64,000 nucleotides of DNA from Gavia stellata. Taxonomy: Eukaryota; Chordata; Aves; Gaviiformes; Gaviidae. The stretch lies in NCBI RefSeq assembly GCF_030936135.1, contig NC_082613.1, positions 7,812,001 through 7,876,000 on the forward strand. Reading direction: 5' to 3'. This document shows, piece after piece, positions 1-11,200 of this stretch. Position numbers and translations under genes: made by a program. The notes under the pieces are model-generated. The model did not search any database and had not been told where the DNA came from. It saw nothing but the letters and a program-made list of their open reading frames with translations. Positions within the stretch are counted from its first letter, which is position 1. Each line of letters begins with the position of its first letter.

Positions 1-492
1 GTTTTAAAGTACTGGTATAAGTTTTCCCTTTCGGTGCACTGGCTTTTTCTGCGAAAGGGCAGAAGAATAAAAAAATCAGCTTTCTGACGGAGTGTTTCCA
101 CCAGACGGGTTGGGATTGTTCACCTTTGTGGCATTGTTGAACTGTTCTCTCCCTGAAAGCCCAGGGTGTGAATGTTTGAACTATTTCGCTTTGCCCATTT
201 GGCTACAATGCAGAGTGGCTGACAGAATTGTATTAAAAACTGCCCCTAGAGCCTTAAGGACTGTAATTCCACATGTCCTGGATGCACGGCCAGCTGCCAG
301 GTTGCTATTCAAATTGTTCTTGGGTGTTTCTTGTTTGCCCTGGGTACGTCACCTCAATCCTTCCTTCTCCTGTCCCTTCACTACTGTCTATTGTGTGTCC
401 ATTTCTCCTCTTTAGCCACTGACAATGCTCAGATGCATTCGTCCCCTGGTTTCATCATACCCAACACGTGCTTGAGTTATCTTTTTCTGCAG

Positions 493-522
493 GAGAGCAA
501 TTGAGAGCTGCACTGAAGGAAG
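493..522 (+). other. Candidate non-coding 5' exon
   Basis: A 30-nt segment preceded by TTATCTTTTTCTGCAG and followed by GTAAGG, with AG as the last two exon bases. Splice sites are near consensus at both ends, and BCAS1 needs an upstream 5' UTR exon. Assignment to BCAS1 is inference. Confidence 0.35.
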
Positions 523-2789
523 GTAAGGAGACTTTCTAAAACCCTGTCCTATTATGAGTCCTTCCTTGGCTCCACATGAATCAGAGCAGAAGCTTCTGCC
601 TTTCTAGCTGGACACTGATATGTTCCAATGTTCACCTGTTTTCCAAGAGGCAGGAAAAAGTGCAGGGATGTACTAAAGGGCTTAGGATCCAGTCCTTGCC
701 CTGCGGCCACAAGGCAGGCTGCTTTCTGCAGGAATTAATGTGTGCTAGGTCCTTCCTCTGCCTTTGGAATATACGCGAGTTTATTTAAGTCTTTCGCCGA
801 CACTTGCAGAGTGTACATACCTGTAATGAAATTAGATGCAAAGAGAACTAAATAAAGTTGATTATTTTTTTCTGACATTTAAATACAACATATGGCAAGT
901 TTAGGTGAGGAATTAATGGCTTACTTTTTATATTAACAGAGGCTGTGACACAGGTGATTGTAATTTTCTAGGTTGGTCAATACATTAGAAAGGTCAGGCT
1001 TATCTGGCTTTAGCCAGAGTACACAGTAGATCACGGATTTTGTTGTAATTTTCTCTCGTAGTTTTCAAAGCTTTCACCGCTCTGCCAGGACCAAAACAAT
1101 GATTTCTGACAGTGAGAGAAAAAGGAGAAAAAGGAGAATTTTACCAATCCTTGGGAAAGGAACTGTTTCAGAGCTGTGTCTGATCTGGAGGCTGGTAGTA
1201 CGTGTTCCTTTTTAAACCAGTCGGGTTGCATTCCAGCTGGTCTGAATGAGTCCCGTCCCCCGCCTCCCACAAGAATAATATCCTTGAAACTTAATCAAAA
1301 AATCTGTACCTAGAAAGGAATGAGAATGAGCTTACTCCAGTTCCTCTCGACTGCTAAGGCTTCTCTTCTCATTTTGAAAAAAGTGTTCTTGCATCAGTAT
1401 CATCTCTTTTCCCTTTTCAATCCTTGAAAATTGTCTTGTTCCTGTGAATGTTATCAAACCTTCCCTCATAAAATCATAAAATAGACATCTTGCCGACAAC
1501 ACCTCCCAGGTCTTGTGGAGTTTTGCTCCATACTCACAGCTTACTACAGAGACCAGCTTTGTGCTTTTCAGATGTAGAATAAAGGGCACAAATAGGTCCT
1601 GCCTACTGGTTTTACCACTTATAAATAACCATGATTAATAACTGAGACAGCAAAAACACTCAATGGAGTGACCAAGTCAACATCCCAAGAGCTAACGTAG
1701 GGTTCACAGCTGGGCAGAGGTCCTCAGTGGTTGACAACGTCTGATTCTGCCCACTAGGAACAAGCGTGTGGCCAGATCCTGAGAGCTCCCGAAGGCTCAC
1801 AGTTCTCAGACAAGTCACTGCGCACTGGGAGTCCTCAGCATCTTTTGAAACTCCATTTTCCAGTGTGAGGACTTCAGCTGGGTGCCAAAGCGGGGCTTGG
1901 TGCTTAGCTTTTGGCAGCCTATGTTCAAAACAGTGGTCTTCATAAATACACTGGTGAAAAAAGATACCACATGAGAGCCTTGTGGGACCCCCTTACTTTT
2001 CCTAAAACTTTCTTGGTTCCACATTTAATAACTTCAGCTTCAAGAGAAGTTGTTTCAAATGAGAGAAGAATGGATATGTTAGTATAAACTAGAGTCCTGA
2101 GCACTTGGGGAAAAGGTAACCGTTTCATGTTAATGATGGAGCTGGAGCAGAGCTCGTTTATGTAAATCTAGAGCCACGTAAGGGTGCAATAACATGCAAT
2201 AGTCTCTGCAGCAGCAATTCTAGATGCGATGGCAGAAGCGAATAGCTGTGACATTACTTGCTTGGCAACTTGAAACTCTGCCAATTTGATACCATTTTGT
2301 ATGTGTATATTACTACTTCTGCTGATACTCAGTTTTGTCTATAGGTGGCAGTGACCTTTCATTTTTTCTTTAAATAGGGAAGACGCTTACATACATACGT
2401 ATCTTCCTAATTTTACTAAAGGATCTGGGCCAGGACTGTGAGGCTGTGCTGCTGACTGAGCTCTGTACCCAGAGGAACGGCCACAGATTTGTCACCTTTC
2501 TTCGATAGCCACTTTGCCCCAGGGCATGCCAAAGGTGTAGTTGTAATACTGCCCATACAATACAAAAATCAGTGCAATGCAATAATTAATTACTGTTGCA
2601 AGGAGGGAAAAAGTCCAAAGACATATGGTGTTTTGGGATCATATTTCTAAGAGGGTTGTGTACCAAGTTTGTCCCATTTTTAGCAAAAAATAGCCTCCAA
2701 GTCTTGTCCAGCTTTCTATGAGAGAGAAGGTTCTGGTGAGTGAAAATCTTTTAAAATTCCACATGACCACTGTGTGTGTTTTATTTCAG

Positions 2790-2820
2790 TGAGAATTATA
2801 AACTTGATTGCAGAAAATGG
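2790..2820 (+). other. Second candidate non-coding 5' exon
   Basis: 31 nt after a very strong acceptor (TGTGTGTGTTTTATTTCAG) and before GTAATC. The donor is weaker than at 523. Could be an alternative 5' UTR exon or chance. Confidence 0.22.
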
Positions 2821-3295
2821 GTAATCTCTCCTAGCGTAAAATATGCCAGAGATCAGAGCCAGTGATCTCTGCTCTGTATCAGTTAAAGATAACTTACTTG
2901 ACGTGAGTAGAGCTGCATCAACAGGAAACTGGAGTAACTGAGAATCAAGCTACAAATCATTGTCAAAATTAAAAAAAAAAGGAATTTGCTTCTCTCGCTC
3001 CTCTCAGATATGTACTGATTTTACAGCACATGTGAAAAAGGAAGCACATAACCTGCAAATATTCCATCCTCTGCTTAAGTTGTCTCGTGGCATAAACCAG
3101 GCGGCCTTGTGAATGGAAAACAAAAGTAAATCCTCCAGATTCAACCAGATACTAAATTTACCATCGAGACTAAGCAGTAGGATTTGAATCTTGTTTTCTT
3201 CTCTTCCGATAGGATAATACTTAAAGTTGCTAGGAAACAGAATTACATAGCAAGGACAAGAGGCCATTGTACATCCATGGGGAAACATTGGCTGT

Positions 3296-3334
3296 TTTCC
3301 ACCATAAATCAGAAGTTCTGATTTATAGTGGAAA
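3296..3334. repeat. 39-bp near-perfect palindrome
   Basis: Two 19-bp arms (3296-3314 and 3316-3334) are reverse complements at 18 of 19 positions around a single central G. Left arm TTTCCACCATAAATCAGAA; the right arm differs by one base. It can form a hairpin or cruciform. No flanking target-site duplication or transposon end was recognised. Confidence 0.9.
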
Positions 3335-5198
3335 TATCAGCTGAGAAGATAAAATCCCTGTAAAATAACTCTGCACTCTGAAATCAAGGCTCAGTCCTAC
3401 AGCCACTATTTATGCAGCGATTCTCAGCGGCGCACGACTGCAGTTCATGTTTCAGCATCAGTGGGGGCCGTTCAGCGTTCAGCACAGCACTAGGCACTTA
3501 GCAGAGAACAATAACCGTCTCTGGAGAGAGGCCCAGCTTGGATTTCAGCTAGGATGCAGCACAAAATAGAAAACAGATCTGGACCATCCTTGTAAAGCAA
3601 AGGTTTGTAGATTGGGGTTAGCGAAAAACCACAACCAGCTTGAGCTCTGTAAACAGTAACTGGAAGCAGACACCTGGGGCTGTGGGCTGAAAGGAGAGCT
3701 GCCCGCAGTTCTTGCATTCAAATTCTACTGAACATGATTTAGCAAAACTACTCTTTTCCTTCTTTTCTCCAATAGCCAAGGGTTGTTTAATTAAAACACT
3801 AAAGAAGCTGCTCTCATCCATACCTCTGCAACTTCACTGATTCATACAGGCATAAACCAGAGCAATAATAAAACAGAAGGGCACTTGGTACCCATGGCGG
3901 CTGTGCGGAACATCCAACGGGATGAGCACTGAGGCTGGAGCTGGCTACAGCTCTCCACCTTCCTCTCTTTGGAGACCTTCCTCTTTCAAGGTGTGGCTCA
4001 GAACAGTCTCTCCTTATTGTTTATTTGTGTAGCTTTAACAGTATATGTACATATATATATCCTGAGCCAAAGTCAATAGGATCCTTCCTCTTGACTTCAG
4101 TCTGGTTTGCCCTTCAACCACGTTGCAGAGAGTGTGTTTGGTGCCAAAGAATTTACAGTCCTAAAGTATAGAGAGGTCAGAGGGTACATAAATGTATTTT
4201 AAATTAAGGGGGGGGGGGAACCCAACAGTTGTATGTGTACTTGTACATAGGAAAGAGGCTAAAATTGAATTAAACACATTGCTCCTGAAACAAAGTTGAA
4301 AGAAATCAGAACAGTTTCACTGAGTGTTGAATTATCTAATGGACTAATAGTAATTAACCAGCTAAGATTTTGCCTGGATTGTAGTCAGAGCTGTGACTCC
4401 AGTAGGTATGAACGTAAGAAAGCCATTTTGAATTGACTAGCTTGGGTATCAGTAGTGCTGCACCTGCAGCAGCACAAGATGCTCGGAAAACACACCAGGG
4501 ATCACAGACGAATGCTGCGGTGGCTGGTTTGTGTTGTCTCCCACTTGCTACAGCTACTTGGCAGGGCTTGAACTAGCCAAGGAAGTGTAGCTCAGTTACT
4601 TCTGTGAGCTGCAGTCGACCAGTGAAGCTGTCTGGAGCAGGCCAAATACTTGCACAGACACAGGCGAGAATTTTCCCCAGAGATTTGTTATACATAACTG
4701 CAGGACATACAGGGCCTTTTCAGAGTTTACATGCATGATGTCTTCACATGCTGCCTCTTTTCTCTCCTCTTTTTTTTAATGAAAACCAAACAAAAATATA
4801 AAACCCCACCAAGCTGCTGTAATTTATTCATATATTTTGGTCTTTTTCACTTTATTCTGCTGCTGACTCTGTGTTACTATTTACAGAGTCCTAATGAATG
4901 ATGCAGGTGTGATTGCAACCAGTTTTCCTCAACAAACAAGAAAAGTTTGTAGTTTGTACCATTTTTAGTGAGCAGCTGTGAGCCCCTCTGCATAACTAGG
5001 TTTGAGTAAGACTGGTTGGTGCAGACTGATGACTAGGGCACCTGCCTTTGGGAAAGCAGGTGGGGCATAGTAGGAATTTAAGCAGCCTGTCAAAGCCTGT
5101 CACCATTGGCTGTCTCTTAATTTGAATTAGGCAGCAAATTCATATTAACGAGAAAGAAAGGGTTATTTGGGTTTTTTTTTTTCCCCCCCACCTTACAG

Positions 5199-5272
5199 GA
5201 ACTATGGGGAATACAATGAGTGTCCCAGAGGAAGCTGAAGAAGACAATACATGCACAGTAAAGAGCTATCAG
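5199..5272 (+). CDS. BCAS1: BCAS1 coding exon 1 (start codon, residues 1-23)
   Basis: A long pyrimidine tract ending in TTACAG precedes position 5199. The ATG at 5204 follows five untranslated bases, and the donor is CAG|GTAAGC. So this is an internal exon and the 5' UTR must continue in an upstream exon. The start is chosen because [10 protein letters not shown] matches the BCAS1 N terminus. Met1-Gly2 with Ser6 fits the N-myristoyltransferase pattern MGxxxS, which would let the protein attach to membranes. The exon ends in phase 0 at Gln23. Confidence 0.93.
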
Positions 5273-8200
5273 GTAAGCAAGAGCTGCCCACTTTCATCTT
5301 CCCTGGCTATTGTATATTGCAATTTTCAAATCCTGGGCTGTACCCAGTCCTAAGAACTGTATTATTTGCTATTTCAGGCTCTATCTGAATCTCCTGACAA
5401 TATTGAAAATGGATCTGTTGCATTTGTTCAGGCTCATTCTCCTGCAATGAATGGTGAAGGTATGTACTGGGAAAGGGTGTGATATCTGTACTTCTTTTGC
5501 CACCAGACAGGCAGAGAGAGGTTTATACTGGAGCAGCAATAAATACTGGTGCATGGTCTCAAATTAAAAGATGAGCCCATGTTTCAGCTCTTACTTGTGA
5601 ATCAGTACATGTGGTTTTTCAGAAGCTTGAAAGTTTAAAGATAACAAAGGGTAAAACAGGAAAATATTTCCAAAGTCCTCTGGAAGCTGTTTGTTTAATT
5701 GTTCTAAGAATTTGGTTCTGCATCTGGTCCACGAAAAGTGGTTTTATAGACTAAAGATTTTGGTTAGTGTGAAGTATGATAGGGCAGGAGTGGTTTGGCC
5801 CTGGTCCTTTTCAGGTTGCTGCACAAACCTCAGGGTGTCCCGTGATAAACTACCTCTGCTTGGGCTCTGGTGGCACCGTGCCTCTAACAAGCCTTGGAGG
5901 AATCATTGCTGCAAGGAGCACAAATTGGGGCTCTTGAAGGGGGCATAATGCAGCAACAGCACCAATACAAGGATCGGTGGCCTGTTAGTGAGGTTTTGTG
6001 TTTGTGGGGGACACAATAAAGTGTTGTTTTGCAGACTGGGATAAGAGAGCAGTTCATGTGTTGGAAGGGAGAGCAAGTTGTGTTTAAATAATGTCATGGC
6101 ATCCCTGTTGCTGGTGGGGACTTACCAGGTGATGTCGTTGTGCTCGGATGCCAGATTGAAATAACCACTGGTGTGGAAATTGATAGTCTGGAGAGGATGT
6201 AAGAAACTATTAAAAAAAAAAAAGGGGGGGGGGGGAGGAACTGAATGCATTGAAAAATGTAAACTTATGCAGGTTAGAAACTAAATTCGTTGAGCCTTAA
6301 AATATTCCCCAAGTACTGTGGAGGAGTAACCTTTGCAAGACAAATGTTTGTGCTGTTGGTCAGGCTGCTTTGCTTTGCCAAACCCATTCTCTGGTCACAG
6401 TGGGCACAAGTCTGGGACTATACAGAAATTGGGCTGTTGTATGGAGAGCCACTATAATTTTCTGTTTATAAAAGAAATCAACAATGTGCCCTGGACTTAA
6501 AGGTCTATCCCCAAATTGCCTGATAATGATGCCTAAAGATAAGCTAGAACAGTAGAAAGCTTTGCAGAAGCAGAGTATCTTGGGATGGATAGAGGAGGTA
6601 AGACAGTAATGGGCCAGAAAAATGACTACTGTTTTGCTCCAGGTAATGCTGATCTGCTTGCCAATTTGCTCAATGCATGTCACTTGGTTTAAGTTTTGTA
6701 AGGAGCTAGAGGAAGGGGTTTCAAGGGATACCTGAGGTTGGCAAAACAGGTCACCCTGCTGACCTGGCATTTTAGCTATGTGACTCTGAGGGGTGCTTAC
6801 CAAGTGCCCCAGGCTGTTACAATATCGAGTGCAGGAAAGGGTGATGGCATTGTGCAAGCCTAAAAGAAATGCGTTAGGGCAAATTATTTAAAGCCCAGAG
6901 TAATATTGTATTAAGGTGATGAAGGGAATAGAAAACTGTTTTGGGGGGACTTCTTTTAGTGACTGCAATAAAAGATGTTATTTTGAAACATTCTGCGTGC
7001 ACTTAGCCTTCTGAGGGTGTTTTGAGCTGTTTAACATTAATAAAAGAAAATTTTGCAAAATTCTTTGCAAACTGGTTACAAAAAATGAAGTAAAATAAAA
7101 TCCAGGTCCTAGCTACATGTTCTCATCCACAAGATTGTAAAGTCTTAAAAACAACCTCTGTATTTTTTTGTGAAACCATATTTCTGATCCTTTCAATAGC
7201 AGTTTCAACAAATGATATGATAGAAATGTGAATGCTTTTTTGTTCATCTAAATGTTTCCCTCTTGTTGTCTGATTTTTGGTCCTGTGTTTTTGAGTAGGT
7301 GCATTGTTTTGACTTCAGAGATACCAAACAATTATTTGTTAACAATGAAATATGGATGGGGATATTTTTTCTGTCCTGTTCATCATTTAGAAAAAGTCAT
7401 TGGCTGGGAAAAGTCCCGTAAGGTGGTTGGCATTATACCTGCAGTGATTTGTTATAACATAATTACTTCTGGACATGATGAGGTTTTGCAGTGAAATGCT
7501 ATTTTGGATCCTGAGCTGGGCATTAGTGGTACTTTTCATATATAGAAACCTTCCTTGCTCTCATTTTACAAGTAGTAGACCTTCTTGAAGAGAGATGTCT
7601 AATCTGCAGTGAGATCTTTATAAATAAAATTTAACTGTGTCAATTGCTTGTGTTTGAATTCTAGAGAATTTAGGGTATAGCACATAATTTATAGAGCTAG
7701 ATAAGTGACAGCTGGGAATGCAGCATGGCTTACAACATTATTACCAAGAGGTCAGTCCTATTTACCAGAATTTATTCAAACTGTGTAACAAGACTGATGT
7801 TGTACCCCTGACCACTTCTCTCCTGTTGCTGTTACAGGATGTATTAGATATTACTCAACTACTGCCAGGGCAACAAGAGCATGGTGGGGGGTGGACAATG
7901 ATTTGTTTCTCTGTACACTGTGAAATAAAATTGATACGCCCCTATTATGTATAAACTGTGGATGTTTGTTAGTATAGAAGTTGAATAGTTGGTGGGGGAA
8001 TGGGTAAATCACTGCTCACAGTAAGTGCATCCCATTTCAGACTTGTTTGGGTGGTGTTCATAGCAGGACAGCAAACGGGTTTTTGAGTGGTCATGCCCGT
8101 GGCAGGCTGGACCCTGGGCTCCCCATGGAAAGGTGCCTGTCAGCAGCTGAGCCCCACTCCCAGTGTTGATGTCGTGAAAATCTGGTGTGAACTACATGGC

Positions 8201-11200
8201 CTGAGCATTAAAAATTTGGCTCCAAGTAGTTTTGAAAAGTTATCTCCACATAATCATGGGCAATTGCTTTCATCCAAAGACATGCGTCTCTCCTCGCCTT
8301 TCAGCACCTCATTAATTTCTTCTTCCACCTCTTGCTGGCTTTGGAGCCTTTTTGAGCAGTATTCAGGCAGCACTCATCTGGAGCAATGTTGCTTCAGTTC
8401 ACTTCTCCGCAGATTCAGCCACGTTAATTTTACCAGTGTTTTCCTTGCATTGGATTTCTTCTTGTTTTCAGAATACAATAAAACCCAACGATTCTCTCCA
8501 ATCTCTGTAAGGAAAGAAAATATTATTTTATTATTCACTGTTAAGAGAACCCTCTTGGCCTGTTGCATCCAGTTGAAAAATCTAAGCTTAGACAAAAATA
8601 ATCAAAGACTGGTGTGGCATATGCAGATGGTACTGATTACACTTCAGAATCTCTGTTCCATGGCTAATTTCCTAATGCCATCTCTCTGTAAGAAGTCAGT
8701 TTAAATGGTTGCCTACTAAAAGATAAAAGCCTGTAGCTGTGTGTTTCTGCTGGTTTACACCAGCAGAGTTCTGGGAAGTAAATAAAAGCCAGATGATTTA
8801 CACTGTCTGAAGACCTAGAAAATAAGTGTACATTTTACTCAATATATAAAATGAAGCATATGGCATTGTTTTATTTAAAAGGATTACCTAATTAATGTAA
8901 TTACTAAATCAGTTTAAGTAGCAAGTTGAAAAATTGGACTGTCCTGTGTTGATATTACTTGTATTTTAACTTTATTAATGTTTAAAAAAGCAGTTAAAAT
9001 CATTAACTCTTTAATACCACTGAAATCTCACTGGTTTGTGTAATGTAATCAAGGTCTTGGTGAAATAAAAGTGCAAGTGCTGTTTGGAGATAGAAGTTAT
9101 TCCTATAGACAATGTAGTTGACAGTATTTCTAAAATTAAATAATGCAAGAAATAGTACTGTAATCTATTTTATGGTCACAAACTGGGCAATTCTGTAGAA
9201 GAGAAAAGCTGCAAAAAAGGCAAGTGAAGCAAGAGGATTTTATTAATAGTGTTAGATGTATGTCTGTGGTCTTTGTCTTGTTAGTTTGCATTTCTGTGAT
9301 TGCCAGTGATCTCTCCATGTGCTGTGCATTAAATGGTATAGCTGATAAATGAGTCTATGAAATCTATATCTGCTAATATAATGAAAAAAGAATCCAGAGA
9401 GTTAACTTAATATGACCAGAGGAAGTAATGTTATTTGGAAGAGCCCTGTCACCATCTGTTTCACATCTGGGTGAGCAGATTGGTGACTGGTTCCCTACAT
9501 TTGCTGCTTCTGCTCAAACAGGCTGACAGATGTGTGGACTTAAGGATTCTTTCCATGACTTGCCTTTCCTGCTCCTATTGATTATCAGGGCTGCAGACAC
9601 TGGACAGAGTGCTAGCACCCACCTTCTCCTCCTGTAACGCCATTTAAATAGTAGTGGTGCCCTTACTGCTACTTCATGACATGGTGCTTTGCAAGCAAAA
9701 GGATAGCAAATTTGATCCTGACTTTTTCTAATGTTTTCTGTTGGCTTTTTGAACTTTAAGTAACAGAAGTACTTGGTGGACAACAGGTAAAGGGAAGAAG
9801 GCCAGAACTAAAAGCTCTATATCTCCAAGATTTGCACTAGATAGGGCAGAAATGTATCAGGAGGACAAAATGGGAAAAATTTTGTTTGTATTTGGGTGGC
9901 AATTACATGCAGATTAAAACAATGACCCACTCATAAAAAGAAAGATAATGCAAGGAAGAAAAGTTTAGTTAAGATGCAACCCCTTTGTTCCAGATGATAA
10001 AACTGATTCAGCAAATTCTGCTACTAGCCAGTATCTATCAGAAATGGATGTATTGCAGTAACTCTGTGTGCCTGTAAGGTGTGAAACACAATGCATTTTA
10101 GTTTTTTTTTTTTAAAGAATGGTCATTACTATTCTTGCTGCTAGCTTGTATTCCCCTATTTCCATTAATTTCAGTAAATCTGTTAGGTAAATAAGAATGC
10201 TAGTTAACTTAGTGAAACAAAATTATTCTTAGAGCATAAATATACAGTCACTTTATTTGCATGGAATAGTTGAGCAAGATTGCAAAAGAATATTAGTATG
10301 TTTTTTCTTTTTTAAGAAATTCTCTAATGCTTCTGAAAACTCAGTCATTTAGTCTTGTCACAACAGTTTTTGGGGGTCTCCCACACAAACATGAGGTATA
10401 CTTGGAGATCTGAAAATTCTACATCTACTGTAGCATTATGATATGTATGAGTTATTATGAAAAATTAACCTATACAATATCTATAAAAATATATCAGAAA
10501 TGTAAACTAGAAAATTCACTCTATGTTGCTAGGTATTTAGATTTTTAAGCCTAGTATTTGCTGCAGTAATTAATTCAGGGCTATTATACTCCATTGTGCT
10601 GGCCTACACTGATGGACTTGTTAGTGCCAAACGTTGCCTTGTAGCCCTTAACGGTTCCTTCATGGCCATTAAAATCTGTTGTCTCCATGATTATCTGAAC
10701 TCCAGGGAACAAGATAATGCTGTGGTACTGTAATCACATTGCTAAGCAAAATATCTGTTTGTAACTGGCTTGTATTCAAAATAGTCAAAGATACTAAAAT
10801 GGTATTTGTAGCTAATGGTTTGCTCAGTTCAGTTTAAAAAAGAAAATTTTTTCTATTGTCGAAAGCAACAACATCAGAAAACATTTTCTCCAAGCATTTT
10901 TTTACGGCATGTTCACATGCTAGTGGCCTACAGGAGAAGATGTCTGTGCTGAAGACCTTGCCAATTCAGGTTGTTCTTCATTCAACACCTAAGAATTACT
11001 TGCATTACGAAAGAGTGAGTAGGATAAATGGCAGGAGGTGAGAGCTGCCAATGTAAGACATCACAGGACCTTATTTTATATGATCCCTACATGTAAGTAT
11101 TAGCCATGATGGTGCATATAACTGCTAAAACCAGACTAGCAAAACAAGGCTAAGGAAAAGGAGTATGTTTTAAGAAAGCATCTGAAGGATTTAACTTGGG

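Larger units (their letters stand above)
1..5198 (+). other. Upstream sequence / 5' untranslated region of BCAS1
   Basis: No protein-coding gene recognised. Because coding exon 1 begins with an acceptor site, at least one non-coding first exon and the promoter must lie here or further upstream. Two splice-bounded candidates (493-522 and 2790-2820) and a 39-bp near-palindrome (3296-3334) are listed separately. An 11-G run lies at 4208-4218. In mammals CYP24A1 is the neighbour on this side of BCAS1; no part of it was seen. Confidence 0.6.

Noticed and set aside
6360..6857. 165-codon minus-strand ORF in intron 2, considered as a retroviral or host gene remnant
   Set aside because: No recognisable motif, no flanking LTRs, no splice or coding context; length is within chance for 64 kb on six frames.
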